Origin: Rugosimonospora acidiphila
GTDB lineage: Bacteria > Actinomycetota > Actinomycetes > Mycobacteriales > Micromonosporaceae
Assembly: GCF_039543385.1 (NCBI RefSeq)
Contig: NZ_BAABJQ010000003.1
Location: 62,001-126,000, forward strand
DNA: 64,000 bases
Reading direction: 5' to 3'
Below are positions 7,417 to 16,535 of this stretch, piece by piece. The translations under genes and the position numbers were made by a program. Below the pieces are notes generated by a model. It was not told the DNA's origin. It saw only the letters and a program-made list of their open reading frames with translations, and searched no databases. Each line of letters begins with the position of its first letter. The stretch's first letter is position 1.

Positions 7417-9942
7417 TCAGTTACCCGCCGTGTAGAGCGAGCCGATCTCGCTGGCCGACAGCGCCCGACCGTAGATCCGCACGCTGTCCAGCGCGCCGGT
7501 GAGGTACGGGTCGGCGTACTGGGAGCGGCCCAGCCAGGTCTGGGTGGTCGAGCCCAGCGAGGACGGGCGCAGCGTGATGGCGGTGTTGCTGGCCACCGCG
7601 GCCCCGTTGACGTACAGCGTGCCGGTGCTGCCCGACAGGGTCACCGCCGCCTGGGTCCACACCCCGGAGGCCAGCGCGGCCGGCCCGTTGATCTGCTGCT
7701 CGCCGCCGGCGCCACCGGTGGTGATGGCGAACCGCACGGTACCCGAGGAGCTTCGCGGGGTGAGGAACATGTAGCTGCCGCTACCCGAGCCGAAGTCGAA
7801 GATCCGGGTCCAGGCGACCACCGAGTCGAGCTTGACCCAGGCCGAGATCGTGAAGTCGGTGGCGCCGGACAGCAGCCCGTTGGGCAGCCGCACGTACCCG
7901 GTCGTCCCGTTCAGGTGCACGGCGTTGCCGGTACGGCCCGCCACCCAGGTGGTGGTGCCGGTCAGGGTGGCCGTCTTGCCGTTGCCGAAGGCATCGGCGG
8001 CACTCGTGCCACTGGTCTCGTCAAACTTGTACCAGGCGACGTTGGTCGGGGCGGGGGTGCCGCCGCCGCTCAGGTTCCAGTACACCGTGTAGCGCTCGTG
8101 GTGCGTCTTGTAGAACGGGATCAGCGACACCGAGCCGGTGCTGGCCGTACCCGTGAAGTGCAGCGGGTTGGCCGGATCCTGGACCAGGCTGCCGGTCTGC
8201 AGGGTGGGCAGCACGCTGTTGAGGTCGGTGTTGCCGTACTCGCCGGCGTACACGATCGCGCCGTACTTCACCGCACCGACGTTGGCGTTGTCGTTGGCCC
8301 GCGGGAAGGTCAGGGTCGCCGGCATGGTGAGGTCGACGTAGTCGCCCGAGGCCCAGGTGCGGTCGATGGTGAGGTAGCTGCCCGGGGTGGCGGTGACGCT
8401 CTGGGTCACCCCGTTGACCTTTACGGTCATGCCGCTGGTCCAGGACGGTACCCGGATCTTCATGGCGATGTGGCCGGAGCCGGTGACCGTCAGCCGGCTG
8501 GTGGACGCGGTCGGGAAGGTGGTGGCCTGGGTGACCGTGATGCCCCGCCCCGGCCAGGTCAGCGTGGAGGCGATGAACAGGTTCACGTACAGGGTCTCGC
8601 CCGAGTAGAAGTAGATGGAGTCCGCGTACTTCGTGTTGGACTCCATGCCGGTGCCGTGGTCGCAGGTGAAGTTCGAGTAGTCATTGCTGTAGGTCTTGAT
8701 GCCGCCGGCGCGCAGCGGGATGTAGTACGCCACGAACCCGTGGCTGGAGTTGGGGTCCTGCTGCCCGAGGATCTGGTTGAACAGGGCCCGCTCGTAGTAG
8801 TCGACGTAGTCGGCGCGGGCCGGGTTGGTGAAGAACAGCTGGCGGCTCAGCTTGAGCATGTTGTAGGTGTTGCAGCACTCGCAGGTGGTGTCCGAGAGCT
8901 GGCTGGCGATCGCGTTGGGGGTCTGGAAGTACTCGCCGTTGGTGTTGCCGCCGATCACGTAGGTGTGGCTGTTGATGACGATGTCCCAGAAGTTGGTGGC
9001 GATGTCGTGGTATCGGGTGGTGCCGGTCGCGTGGTATTCGCGGATCGCCCCGATGATCTTCGGGATCTGCGTGTTGCCGTGGAAGCCGGACAACTGGTCC
9101 TGGTCGGAGGCGAGCGGGTTCTCGATCTGGGCGTGGTCGAAGCGCTGCGCGGTGGTGAGGTGATCGGGGTTGGCGGTGACCTGGTACAGGTTGGTCAGCA
9201 CCTCGGGCATGCCGCCGAACTCGGTGCGCAGCACCACGTTCTGCATCGTGGTGCTGCTCAACGGGTCGGTGCGCGTCTTGACCCACGCGGCCATGTTGGT
9301 GACCACGGTCAGCGCCTGGGTGTTGCCGGCCACCAGGTACTGGTCGAGCAGGCCGGCCATGATCTTGTGGATCGTGTAGTACGGCGCCCACACGGTCTGG
9401 CCGCTCTCCAGCCGGTCGAAGAAGTTCTCCGGGAAGGCCGACAGGTAACCGGTGTGGAAGCCGGCGCCCGGTGACGCGGCCTGGCACGCGGCCAGCGAGC
9501 TGACCAGGTAGTCGCCCTTGGTCTTGTAGGTCGAGTTGCCGGTGTTGGCGTAGGCCTGCGCCAGGGCCGACAACAGGTGTCCGGTGGAGTGGCCGCGCAG
9601 TTCCGTGGTCGGGGACTCCCAGCCGCCCACCGCCTGTGCCGTGGTGGAGATGTGGACGTTGGTCCGGAACGTGTACAGCAGCCGATCTGGGTCCACATAG
9701 GACAAGTAGGCGAGGGTGCGGTTCATGTTGTCCAGAAACGGCCCTGCCGAGAGCTTCACCGCGGACAGCGGGAATGGGAACACCGAGACCCCGAAGTCGG
9801 TCCGGGCGGCGTAGGCCGGTGAGGATCGCAGCGCGCCGGTCGAGGGCAGCGCGGCGCCCAGCGCCGTGCCCAGTGCCGCACCCGCGACCGCGGTACCCGC
9901 CGCGCGCAGCGCCGTCCTGCGGTCAAACGTGACGTCGTCCAT
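7417..9942 (-). CDS. Secreted GH127-type beta-L-arabinofuranosidase with C-terminal LamG domain
   Basis: An 841-residue exported glycosidase. The N-terminus has a twin-arginine signal (RRTALRAAG followed by an Ala/Gly-rich hydrophobic stretch). The catalytic (alpha/alpha)6 domain (about 50-630) holds CECCNTYNMLKL (near residues 350-360), whose cysteines correspond to the nucleophile and zinc ligands of GH127, and GGNTNGEYF (near 330-337) with the likely acid/base glutamate. Residues from about 640 form a concanavalin/LamG-like domain (WYKFDETSGTSAAD), probably binding sugar. ATG 9942 is chosen because the Tat signal begins there; 9990 is an upstream alternative. Predicted role: release of L-arabinofuranose from extracellular glycans. 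Confidence 0.85.
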   Translation of the reverse strand: MDDVTFDRRTALRAAGTAVAGAALGTALGAALPSTGALRSSPAYAARTDFGVSVFPFPLSAVKLSAGPFLDNMNRTLAYLSYVDPDRLLYTFRTNVHISTTAQAVGGWESPTTELRGHSTGHLLSALAQAYANTGNSTYKTKGDYLVSSLAACQAASPGAGFHTGYLSAFPENFFDRLESGQTVWAPYYTIHKIMAGLLDQYLVAGNTQALTVVTNMAAWVKTRTDPLSSTTMQNVVLRTEFGGMPEVLTNLYQVTANPDHLTTAQRFDHAQIENPLASDQDQLSGFHGNTQIPKIIGAIREYHATGTTRYHDIATNFWDIVINSHTYVIGGNTNGEYFQTPNAIASQLSDTTCECCNTYNMLKLSRQLFFTNPARADYVDYYERALFNQILGQQDPNSSHGFVAYYIPLRAGGIKTYSNDYSNFTCDHGTGMESNTKYADSIYFYSGETLYVNLFIASTLTWPGRGITVTQATTFPTASTSRLTVTGSGHIAMKIRVPSWTSGMTVKVNGVTQSVTATPGSYLTIDRTWASGDYVDLTMPATLTFPRANDNANVGAVKYGAIVYAGEYGNTDLNSVLPTLQTGSLVQDPANPLHFTGTASTGSVSLIPFYKTHHERYTVYWNLSGGGTPAPTNVAWYKFDETSGTSAADAFGNGKTATLTGTTTWVAGRTGNAVHLNGTTGYVRLPNGLLSGATDFTISAWVKLDSVVAWTRIFDFGSGSGSYMFLTPRSSSGTVRFAITTGGAGGEQQINGPAALASGVWTQAAVTLSGSTGTLYVNGAAVASNTAITLRPSSLGSTTQTWLGRSQYADPYLTGALDSVRIYGRALSASEIGSLYTAGN

Positions 9943-10024
9943 CTGGCGCACCTTTCGTCGCACGGGCTGGCACGGACGCCGAGGGGTCAACTCGGCTCAG
10001 CCACGAGGGGGGGACTGTTCGAAA

Positions 10025-10043
10025 TACCGGACGGTATCCGGTA
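10025..10043. promoter_or_regulatory. Operator-like inverted repeat TACCGGA-N5-TCCGGTA
   Basis: Two perfect 7-bp arms with a 5-bp spacer; a second overlapping palindrome ATACCG-GA-CGGTAT spans 10024-10037. It is placed where it could control the GH127 gene. The regulator is unknown. Confidence 0.4.
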
Positions 10044-10335
10044 GGTGAAGGCACGGTAGAGCCAGACTGAGATGCCTGTCAATGCCATGGGAGGGTTGCC
10101 GGGGCCGCGTAGTCGACCGACGTCCGAAATCCCGTCTATATTGATGAACGTGCTTGTCGGCCGCCCGCGGCCCGACCACAATGGTCGTCATCGCCGCGGC
10201 GCTCGGCCGGCACACGGCGGCGAGCGGATCTGGGGGCCGCCCCGGCTCCGGCGGGGTGGGCAGGCCGTCGCACGGACCGGCCGCCCATCCCGCCGGCCCT
10301 CGCGTGCACCGGCGCACGGACGTTACCCTGACGAT

Positions 10336-10349
10336 GATCACATGTGGTC
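10336..10349. promoter_or_regulatory. Palindrome GATCACATGTGGTC before the dehydrogenase
   Basis: A 14-bp palindrome with one mismatched pair ends 3 bp before the GGAGGGA ribosome-binding site of the dehydrogenase gene. A repressor bound here would block transcription or translation initiation. Confidence 0.35.
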
Positions 10350-10366
10350 GCCAGGAGGGAATCGCC

Positions 10367-11410
10367 GTGTCCGAGAACCCGAGCGGCGGCAGGCCGCCCG
10401 CCACGATGGCCGTCGCGCGCCTGTTCGGGCGGGGCGACATCCGGCGCGGGCGCGAGCCGGTTCCGCCGACCGACCCCGGCACCGATCTGGTGCGGGTCAC
10501 CGCCGTCGGGTTGTGCGGTTCGGACCTGCACTGGTATGGCGAGGCCGGGATCGGTGACGCCCGGCTGGAAGCACCGCTCGTGGTCGGCCACGAGTTCGCC
10601 GGCGTGATCGAGGGGGGACCGCGCCACGGCCAGCGGGTGGCGGTCGACCCGGCCATCCCCTGCGGGCACTGCGAGAGCTGCCGCGAGGGGTACGGCAACC
10701 TCTGCCCGGACGTCCGTTTCGCCGGCCACGGCAGCGTGGACGGCGCGCTGCGTGAGTACGTCGCCTGGCCGACGGAGCTGCTCGTACCGCTGCCCGACGA
10801 GCTGTCCGACGCCGACGGGGCGCTGCTGGAGCCGCTCGGCGTCGGCCTGCACGCGGTGGACCTGGGGCACGTGCGGGTCGGCGACACCGTGGCCGTGGTC
10901 GGGTGCGGGCCGATCGGCCTGCTGACGCTGCAACTGGTCCGGGTCGCGGGGGCCACCCGGGTGCTCGCGGTGGAGCCGCTGGCGCACCGGCTGGCGGCCG
11001 CCCGCTCGCTGGGTGTGGACGACGCCGTCACACCGGAGCAGGCCGATCAGGCGTACTGGCGCCGGGTGGCCGGGCGCGGCGCGGACGTGGTGTTCGAGGT
11101 CGCGGGTACCGATGAGGCGGTGGGCACCGCGCTGGCCGCGGTGCGGCCCGGCGGCCGGGTGGTGCTGGCCGGCATTCCGGACGACGACCACGTCACGTTC
11201 TCCGCCTCGACGGCCCGGCGCAAGGGCGTCACAATCGTCCTGGTGCGCCGGATGAACCGGGTGTACGAGCGGGCCGTCGAGCTGGTACGGCAGGGGCGGG
11301 TGGACCTGTCCGGCCTGGTGACCGCGACGTACCCGCTCGAGCGGGCGGCCGAGGCGTTCGAGGCGGCGCGGCAGCGCACCGGGCTCAAGGTGGTGATCAC
11401 CCCGTCGTGA
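10367..11410 (+). CDS. Zinc-dependent alcohol/polyol dehydrogenase (MDR family)
   Basis: A 347-residue medium-chain dehydrogenase/reductase of the sorbitol/threonine dehydrogenase type. Catalytic zinc ligands are in GLCGSDLHWYG and GHEFAGVIE; the structural zinc site is CGHCESCREGYGNLC with four cysteines. The NAD-binding motif is VVGCGPIGLL. GTG 10367 is chosen because AGGAGGGA lies 8 nt upstream. It probably oxidises a sugar alcohol or similar; the substrate is not known. It faces the sirtuin gene, with a strong hairpin between them. Confidence 0.9.
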   Translation: MSENPSGGRPPATMAVARLFGRGDIRRGREPVPPTDPGTDLVRVTAVGLCGSDLHWYGEAGIGDARLEAPLVVGHEFAGVIEGGPRHGQRVAVDPAIPCGHCESCREGYGNLCPDVRFAGHGSVDGALREYVAWPTELLVPLPDELSDADGALLEPLGVGLHAVDLGHVRVGDTVAVVGCGPIGLLTLQLVRVAGATRVLAVEPLAHRLAAARSLGVDDAVTPEQADQAYWRRVAGRGADVVFEVAGTDEAVGTALAAVRPGGRVVLAGIPDDDHVTFSASTARRKGVTIVLVRRMNRVYERAVELVRQGRVDLSGLVTATYPLERAAEAFEAARQRTGLKVVITPS

Positions 11411-11415
11411 CGGGC

Positions 11416-11441
11416 CCGGCCGGGCGTCGTGGCCCGGCCGG
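11416..11441. terminator. GC-rich hairpin between convergent genes
   Basis: A 10-bp perfect stem (CCGGCCGGGC with GCCCGGCCGG) and a 6-nt loop sit directly after the dehydrogenase stop and before the end of the sirtuin gene. No T-run follows, as is usual in actinomycetes; it can serve both directions. Confidence 0.55.
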
Positions 11442-11462
11442 CTGGTGCGCTCGTCCCGCGGC

Positions 11463-12320
11463 TCAGCCGGTCGGTACGTTCGCCTCGGCGACCGCGCGCT
11501 CGACCAGTTCGGGCAGCGCCGTGCCCAGGGCGGCGTCGAGCGTCAGGGTGGCGTAGTCGTCGCCCCGGGTACCGCCGCGGTTGACGATCGCGACCGGGAT
11601 GCCGAGCTTCGCGGCGCGCAGCACGAACCGGCGGCCCGACATGACCGTCAGCGAGGAGCCCAGCACCAGCAGCAGCCTGGCGTCCTCCACCAGGGCGAAG
11701 CAGTCCGCCACCCGGGGCGCCGGCACGGTCTCGCCGAAGAACACCACGTCGGGCTTGAGCATGCCGCCGGCGCAGGTCTGGCAGCTGACCGGGTAGAAGC
11801 CGTCGAGCTGCTCGTCGGCCAGGTCGACGTCGCCGTCCGGGTTGATTCGGGTCACCCGGGCGTCGAACTGGGGGTTCGCCTCCCCGAGCCGCCGGTGCAG
11901 CTCCGAGCGGGGCATGGAGTCGCCGCAGTCGAGGCAGATCACCCGGTACAGGCTGCCGTGCAGCTCGATGACCGCGCGGGCGCCCGCCTCCTGGTGCAGG
12001 CCGTCGACGTTCTGGGTGATCACGCCCGTCACCAGGCCGTGCCGCTCAAGGTCGGCGACCGCCCGGTGGCCGGCGTTGGGCGCGGCACCGGCCATGTTGC
12101 GCCACCCGAGGTGGCTGCGGGCCCAGTAGCGCCGCCGGGCCGCCGGGTCGCGGGTGAAAGTCTGGTACGTCATCGGGGTATGCCTGGTCATCGTCCCGTT
12201 TGGGCCCCGGTAGTCCGGGATGCCCGACTCGGTCGAGATGCCCGCCCCGCTCAGCACGACCACGCCGCCGCCGGCGACCAGCCGCGTCAGCGCGCCGAGC
12301 TGCTCGCCGGCTTGCTCCAT
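11463..12320 (-). CDS. Sir2-family NAD-dependent protein deacylase
   Basis: A 285-residue sirtuin. It shows GAGISTESGIPDYRG for NAD binding, QNVDGLH for the catalytic site, and IELHGS with the catalytic histidine. A four-cysteine zinc site is formed by CLDC and CQTC. VLGSSLTV and VNRGGT complete the NAD pocket. The protein would remove acyl groups from lysines, releasing nicotinamide, in the cytoplasm. ATG 12320 is preferred because GGAGGGG precedes it; ATG 12341 in the same frame is an alternative. It is divergent from the desaturase-like gene. Confidence 0.92.
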   Translation of the reverse strand: MEQAGEQLGALTRLVAGGGVVVLSGAGISTESGIPDYRGPNGTMTRHTPMTYQTFTRDPAARRRYWARSHLGWRNMAGAAPNAGHRAVADLERHGLVTGVITQNVDGLHQEAGARAVIELHGSLYRVICLDCGDSMPRSELHRRLGEANPQFDARVTRINPDGDVDLADEQLDGFYPVSCQTCAGGMLKPDVVFFGETVPAPRVADCFALVEDARLLLVLGSSLTVMSGRRFVLRAAKLGIPVAIVNRGGTRGDDYATLTLDAALGTALPELVERAVAEANVPTG

Positions 12321-12511
12321 CACCCCTCCATGCTGCCTCATGCCCGGCCGGCCCGGCGAGGCCGCCGCCCGCCGGGCCCCGCGCCGCCGCCCGGCCGGCC
12401 GGTGAGCCGACCGCCCGCCGGGCTGGTCGGCTCTGGCCCGGCGGCCCGGGGTCTGCGATCCTTGTCGATGAGTGATCCGGGCCACCCGGCCCCCTGCGGC
12501 TGGAGGCACCC

Positions 12512-14086
12512 ATGCTGGATGGCCATGACGTCGTCGTCATCGGCAGCGGGCACAACGCCCTCGTCGCCGCCGCGTACCTGGCGCGGGCCGGCCGCGACGT
12601 GGTCGTGCTGGAGCGCAACGACCGGCCGGGTGGCCTGGTGCGCACCGAGGAGCTGACACTGCCGGGTTACCGGCACGATGTCTACTCGTCGGCGCATCCG
12701 CTCCTGCTGGCCGGTCCGATCTGGGCCGAGCTGGGGGAGGACCTGACCGCGCGGGGGCTGACCTACCTCAACACCGACGTGCCCACCGGAGTGTCCTTTC
12801 CGGACGGTCGCACGGCGGTGTTTCCTCGCGCGCTGGACGCCATGGTGGCCGAGGCCGACCGGCTGGCGCCCGGAGACGGGGAGGCGTTCGCCGGTTGGAT
12901 GGCGTCGTTCGCCCCGTACGCCGGCGAGGTCTTCGGGCTGTTCGGCCGGGACCTGGCCGACCCCGACGCGACCGCCGCGATCGGGCGCCTGCTGCGCGGG
13001 GACGGCCCCGGCCTGGCCCCGCTGGCGGCGCTGGCCTTCGGGACGGCCCGCACCGAGGTGTCCCGGTTCCGCTCCCCGGTGCTGCGGGCGATGCTCGCGC
13101 CGTGGGTGATGCACCTGGGGCGCACCCCCGACGAGGTGGGCAGCGGGATCTGGGCGGTGCTGGTCGCGCAGGCCGTCATGCTGGCCGGCATGCCGATCCC
13201 GGCCGGCGGCAGCGAGGCGTTGACCATCGCGCTGACCAGGCTGGTCACCGATCACGGCGGCCAGGTCGTCACCGGCGCCGAGGTGACCCGGATCCTGGTC
13301 GAGGGAGGCCGGGCGGTCGGGGTACTCACCGGGGCCGGCGGGCGCTACCTCGCCCGTGAGGCGGTCGTCGCGTCCACCAACGCCGATCAGCTCTACCTGA
13401 GGCTGCTGGGCGACGACGCCCCGCCGGTGCTGCGCGAGCAGGCCGCCGGATACCGGTACGGGCGGGGCTGCCTGCAGATCCAGCTGGCCCTGCGCGAGCC
13501 GCCACGGTGGCCCGACCCCCGGTTCGCGCGGATCGGCCAGCCGCACCTGACCACCGGGCTGGACGGCTGCACGCTGGGGGTCGCGCAGGGCATGGCCGGC
13601 CTGCTGCCGGCCGAGCCGACCTTCACCGTGGACTGCCCGACCGCGCTGGACCCGGGTCGCGCCCCGGCGGGCGCGGCCATCATGCGCATCCAGGTGCTGG
13701 AGGTCCCGTGCCGCCCGGTCGGCGACGCGGCGGGGGTCATCGACACCGGAGAGGGCGCCTGGACGCCGGATCTGACTGCGCGCATGGTCGACCGGGTGCT
13801 GGGCATCGTGTCCCGACACATCCCCAACATCCCCGACGCGGTGCTCGCGCACGCCGTCGTGACCCCGGACGACCTGGCCCGGTTCAACCCCAACTGCGGG
13901 CCGGGCGACCCGTACGGCGGGGCGAACGACCTCGCGCAGAGCTACCTGCTGCGCCCGCTGCCCGGCCAGCCCGGTCACCGTACTCCGATCGAGGGGCTGT
14001 ACCAGCTCGGTGCGGGTACCTGGCCGGGGCACGGCGTGGCCGGCGGCTCCGGGTACATCGTCGCCCACCAGCTGCTGGACGGCTGA
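12512..14086 (+). CDS. FAD-dependent oxidoreductase, phytoene desaturase/CrtI-like
   Basis: A 524-residue amine-oxidase/CrtI-type flavoprotein. The N-terminus has the dinucleotide motif VVIGSGHNALVAAAYLARAG and the second FAD motif ERNDRPGGLVRT. The C-terminal FAD segment is GLYQLGAGTWPGHGVAGGSG. No carotenoid biosynthesis genes are nearby (no crtB or crtE), so it is better called a general NAD(P)/FAD oxidoreductase than a carotenoid desaturase. ATG 12512 starts right before the fold. The nearby short-chain dehydrogenase lies 114 bp downstream in the same direction. Confidence 0.85.
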   Translation: MLDGHDVVVIGSGHNALVAAAYLARAGRDVVVLERNDRPGGLVRTEELTLPGYRHDVYSSAHPLLLAGPIWAELGEDLTARGLTYLNTDVPTGVSFPDGRTAVFPRALDAMVAEADRLAPGDGEAFAGWMASFAPYAGEVFGLFGRDLADPDATAAIGRLLRGDGPGLAPLAALAFGTARTEVSRFRSPVLRAMLAPWVMHLGRTPDEVGSGIWAVLVAQAVMLAGMPIPAGGSEALTIALTRLVTDHGGQVVTGAEVTRILVEGGRAVGVLTGAGGRYLAREAVVASTNADQLYLRLLGDDAPPVLREQAAGYRYGRGCLQIQLALREPPRWPDPRFARIGQPHLTTGLDGCTLGVAQGMAGLLPAEPTFTVDCPTALDPGRAPAGAAIMRIQVLEVPCRPVGDAAGVIDTGEGAWTPDLTARMVDRVLGIVSRHIPNIPDAVLAHAVVTPDDLARFNPNCGPGDPYGGANDLAQSYLLRPLPGQPGHRTPIEGLYQLGAGTWPGHGVAGGSGYIVAHQLLDG

Positions 14087-14200
14087 GGCCGGCGGCCCGT
14101 CGGGAGGTGTCGTGGACCCGGAGGTTCGCGGCGAGGTCGCGGCCACCGCGGCGCGGCGCCGGGCGACGGCCCCACGGCTCCGGCTGCTTAACTGGCGGTC

Positions 14201-14908
14201 GTGAATCCTGATGGCCTGCGGGTCGCCGTTACCGGTGCCGCGCGCGGTACCGGCCGGCTTCTGGCCGAGGCGTTCGTCGAGCGGGGGGCCCACGTCTTCC
14301 TGGCGGCCCGGGACCTGGCCGCGGTTGAGCAGGTCGCCGAGCAGCTCCGGCCGCGCGGCCGCGGCCACGCCGACGCATTTCGATGCGACCTGGCCGCGCC
14401 GGACTCGATACGCGCGTTCGGCGCATCGGTCGCCGACGCGACGCCGCAGCTCGACGTGCTGGTCAACAACGGTGCCCTCTACGTCGAGGGGTACGACCTC
14501 GGCGACATCTCCGACGAACAGATCGCGGAGGTGATGGCCTCGGCCGGGACCGGCACCATGCTGGTGACCACACAGCTGTTGCCGCTGCTGAGGAAATCCT
14601 CCCGGCCGGACATCGTCAACCTGATCTCCGCCTGCGGCGAGGTGGGGCACCACCGTTCGCACGCCCATCCGGCCTTCTACGCCGCCAAGCACGCCCAGGC
14701 GGGGTTCGCGGAGATCCTCTCGCACCGGCTGCGCCGGGAGGGAATCCGCGTGATATCCCTGTTTCCGCCGGACTTCGTGCAGGACGGTCCGCGCACAGCG
14801 GACAGCGACCTCACCGCCCAATCGGTCGTCGACTGCGTGATGTTCGCGGTGGGGCAACCCCGGGACTGTTTCATTCGCGAGTTTCACTTCGAGCAGGTTC
14901 AACCGTGA
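14201..14908 (+). CDS. Short-chain dehydrogenase/reductase (SDR)
   Basis: A 235-residue classical SDR. TGAARGTG (residues about 11-18) is the cofactor glycine motif, VNNGAL matches the NNAG structural motif, and YAAKH supplies the catalytic tyrosine and lysine. The serine expected before it lies in NLISACGEV. Substrate unknown. GTG 14201 is used because the first strand starts at residue 7. It converges with the ArsR gene. Confidence 0.88.
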   Translation: MNPDGLRVAVTGAARGTGRLLAEAFVERGAHVFLAARDLAAVEQVAEQLRPRGRGHADAFRCDLAAPDSIRAFGASVADATPQLDVLVNNGALYVEGYDLGDISDEQIAEVMASAGTGTMLVTTQLLPLLRKSSRPDIVNLISACGEVGHHRSHAHPAFYAAKHAQAGFAEILSHRLRREGIRVISLFPPDFVQDGPRTADSDLTAQSVVDCVMFAVGQPRDCFIREFHFEQVQP

Positions 14909-14937
14909 GCGGTCGAGTCGCTGGCGACCCGGATCCG

Positions 14938-15249
14938 TTACTCGTCGGGCATCTGGTCGAGGTGACGTTCGAGCGCGTCGAGCCGCTCAGCCCACATCTG
15001 GCGGTACGGCTCCAGCCAGGCGTCCACCTCGGCCAGCGGCGCGGGGGACAGCCGATACAGCCGGCGCTGGGCGTCCTGGCGCACCTGAACGAGGCCGGCC
15101 TCCCGGAGCACCTTGAGATGCTTCGACATGCCCGGCTGGCTGACCGGCACCCGGGCCACCAGATCGTTGACCGAGCACTCGCCGGCACGCAGCACGTCCA
15201 GGATCTGGCGTCGGCGAGGCTCCGCCAGTACTTCGAACGTCGATGGCAT
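14938..15249 (-). CDS. ArsR/SdpR-family winged-helix regulator
   Basis: A 103-residue repressor-like protein. The winged helix spans residues 1-80, with PRRRQILDVLR and VSQPGMSKHLKVLREAGLV as recognition region. The cysteine metal-site motif of metal-sensing ArsR proteins is absent, so it probably does not sense metals. The start at ATG 15249 is supported by a promoter whose -10 box lies 6 nt upstream, implying a leaderless mRNA. Proteins of this type often pair with an SRPBCC-domain partner, but none is present here. Confidence 0.88.
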   Translation of the reverse strand: MPSTFEVLAEPRRRQILDVLRAGECSVNDLVARVPVSQPGMSKHLKVLREAGLVQVRQDAQRRLYRLSPAPLAEVDAWLEPYRQMWAERLDALERHLDQMPDE

Positions 15250-15255
15250 ATCGGT

Positions 15256-15284
15256 AATATAACCAACGGGTAATGTTGTTGCAA
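15256..15284 (-). promoter_or_regulatory. Leaderless sigma-70-type promoter of the ArsR gene
   Basis: On the minus strand TTGCAA (15284-15279) and TATATT (15261-15256) are separated by exactly 17 bp. The -10 box ends 6 nt before the ATG, so transcription should start at or next to the start codon. The patch is AT-rich against a very GC-rich background. Confidence 0.65.
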
Positions 15285-15362
15285 GATCGATGGGACAACC
15301 GCTCGATCGAGGCGGCCGTCCGGCGCCGACGCGAGAGCGCGGACCCGTGCGCGAATCGGCGG

Positions 15363-16193
15363 CTACCCGCGCATGGCGACTACGAGCCGGGCGACAGCGC
15401 CGGAGAGCTGTGAGTTGGCGGTGCCGTCGACGGCGGCCAGGAACCGCCGGACGCATTCGGCGAAGGCGTCAGGCTGGTCGTGGTGAACGACGTGTCCGGC
15501 GGTCAGTTCGATGAGATCGATCGATCGTTTCGCTGCCATGTCGCGGGCGTGCCAGGCCGACAGTTCGTCGCTGCGCGTGCCCCGGACCAGCAGGGTCGGG
15601 CATCGCACGCTCAGCCAGTCGCGCCAATGGTCACCGGACAGTGCTTGCTGGGACCGGACCGTGTCTCCCGCGTCGAAGGAGAAGCTCCAGCCTTCCGCTC
15701 GTTCCCTGAAGGTCCGCTCCAGGTACGGCGCGGCGGCGCCCACCGCCTCGACGAGCCCGTCTCGGGTCGTGACGCGGTCGGGCAGGTTCTTCGCGAAGTT
15801 CAGGTCGATGTCGCAGACCGCGCCGATGTCCTCGACGATGAGCGCGGTGACGCGGTCGGGGTGCCGGGCGGCGAACTGGTAGGCGTTCACGCCGCCCAGA
15901 GAATGACCGAGCAGCGCGACGTCCGCCAGCCCGAGGTGATCCAGGAAGGCCGCGACGTCGCCGACGTAGCCGCTGCGCTCGTAGCCGGTGGCCCGGTCGG
16001 ACTCGCCATGCCCCCGCTGGTCGAGCGCGAGCACACGCCATTGGGAACCCAGCCGCTGGGCCAGCGGGGCAAAATCCGCGCCCTCGCTGAAATGCCCATG
16101 CAGAGCGATCAGAACCGGGCCCGGTCCGCCGAAATCGAGATAGGAGAGCGTGCGCCCGTTCACCTCGAAGCTGCCCCGCACCCCGTCGTTCAT
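15363..16193 (-). CDS. Alpha/beta hydrolase
   Basis: A 276-residue serine hydrolase of the alpha/beta fold. LHGHFSEGADF provides the oxyanion HG motif, GHSLGG carries the nucleophilic serine (near residue 96), and AGHVVHHDQP contains the catalytic histidine. The acid is probably in the TRSDELSAW segment. No signal peptide. ATG 16193 is chosen: a TACACT box lies 7 nt upstream, and the longer frame adds only non-homologous residues. The substrate is unknown. Confidence 0.87.
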   Translation of the reverse strand: MNDGVRGSFEVNGRTLSYLDFGGPGPVLIALHGHFSEGADFAPLAQRLGSQWRVLALDQRGHGESDRATGYERSGYVGDVAAFLDHLGLADVALLGHSLGGVNAYQFAARHPDRVTALIVEDIGAVCDIDLNFAKNLPDRVTTRDGLVEAVGAAAPYLERTFRERAEGWSFSFDAGDTVRSQQALSGDHWRDWLSVRCPTLLVRGTRSDELSAWHARDMAAKRSIDLIELTAGHVVHHDQPDAFAECVRRFLAAVDGTANSQLSGAVARLVVAMRG

Positions 16194-16535
16194 GCCAGCG
16201 AGTGTAGGGCCGGCTCCTCCGTGGCTCCGAGTCGACCCGTACTCGTCACCCGGTCGCCGATCCCCGTGGCCGTACACGGGTAAATCATGCTGGCCGTGAC
16301 CACCGGCTGATTGGGGCAGCCGAGCCACGCTCGGTGGAAAGGGCGATGGCGCCGGGTCGTACCAGACGCCATCGCGCGTTCACCGTTCGTCGGGCGCTGG
16401 CCGACCAGCGCATCGCACCCGTTCGGATATGCCGATCAATGCGGGGCGATGCTTCAATGAGGACACTCTCAGCCCGACTCCCTCAGATGAGAGGACGAGA
16501 CCCAGTGCTCACGCCCGTCCCGGCGCCTGTCTGAG
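16194..16535. other. Divergent intergenic region
   Basis: These 342 bp hold no gene. The only structure seen is an inverted repeat CCGAGC-CAC-GCTCGG (16320-16334). Promoters for both flanking genes should lie here, but for the rightward gene neither a clear -10 nor a ribosome-binding site is visible. Confidence 0.5.

Larger units (their letters stand above)
9943..10366. other. Divergent promoter region between the arabinofuranosidase and the dehydrogenase
   Basis: This 424-bp region holds no gene. It has an inverted repeat 82 bp upstream of the glycosidase start and a palindrome just before the dehydrogenase ribosome-binding site. Both genes could be regulated separately. Confidence 0.6.

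Noticed and set aside
12512..14086. Carotenoid biosynthesis gene
   Set aside because: The protein is CrtI-like, but no phytoene synthase or prenyl transferase is nearby, so a specific carotenoid role is unsupported.
12338..14902. Long open frame of 854 codons on the minus strand
   Set aside because: It lies opposite the oxidoreductase and SDR genes, both with full family motifs, and is low-complexity; it is a GC-driven shadow.
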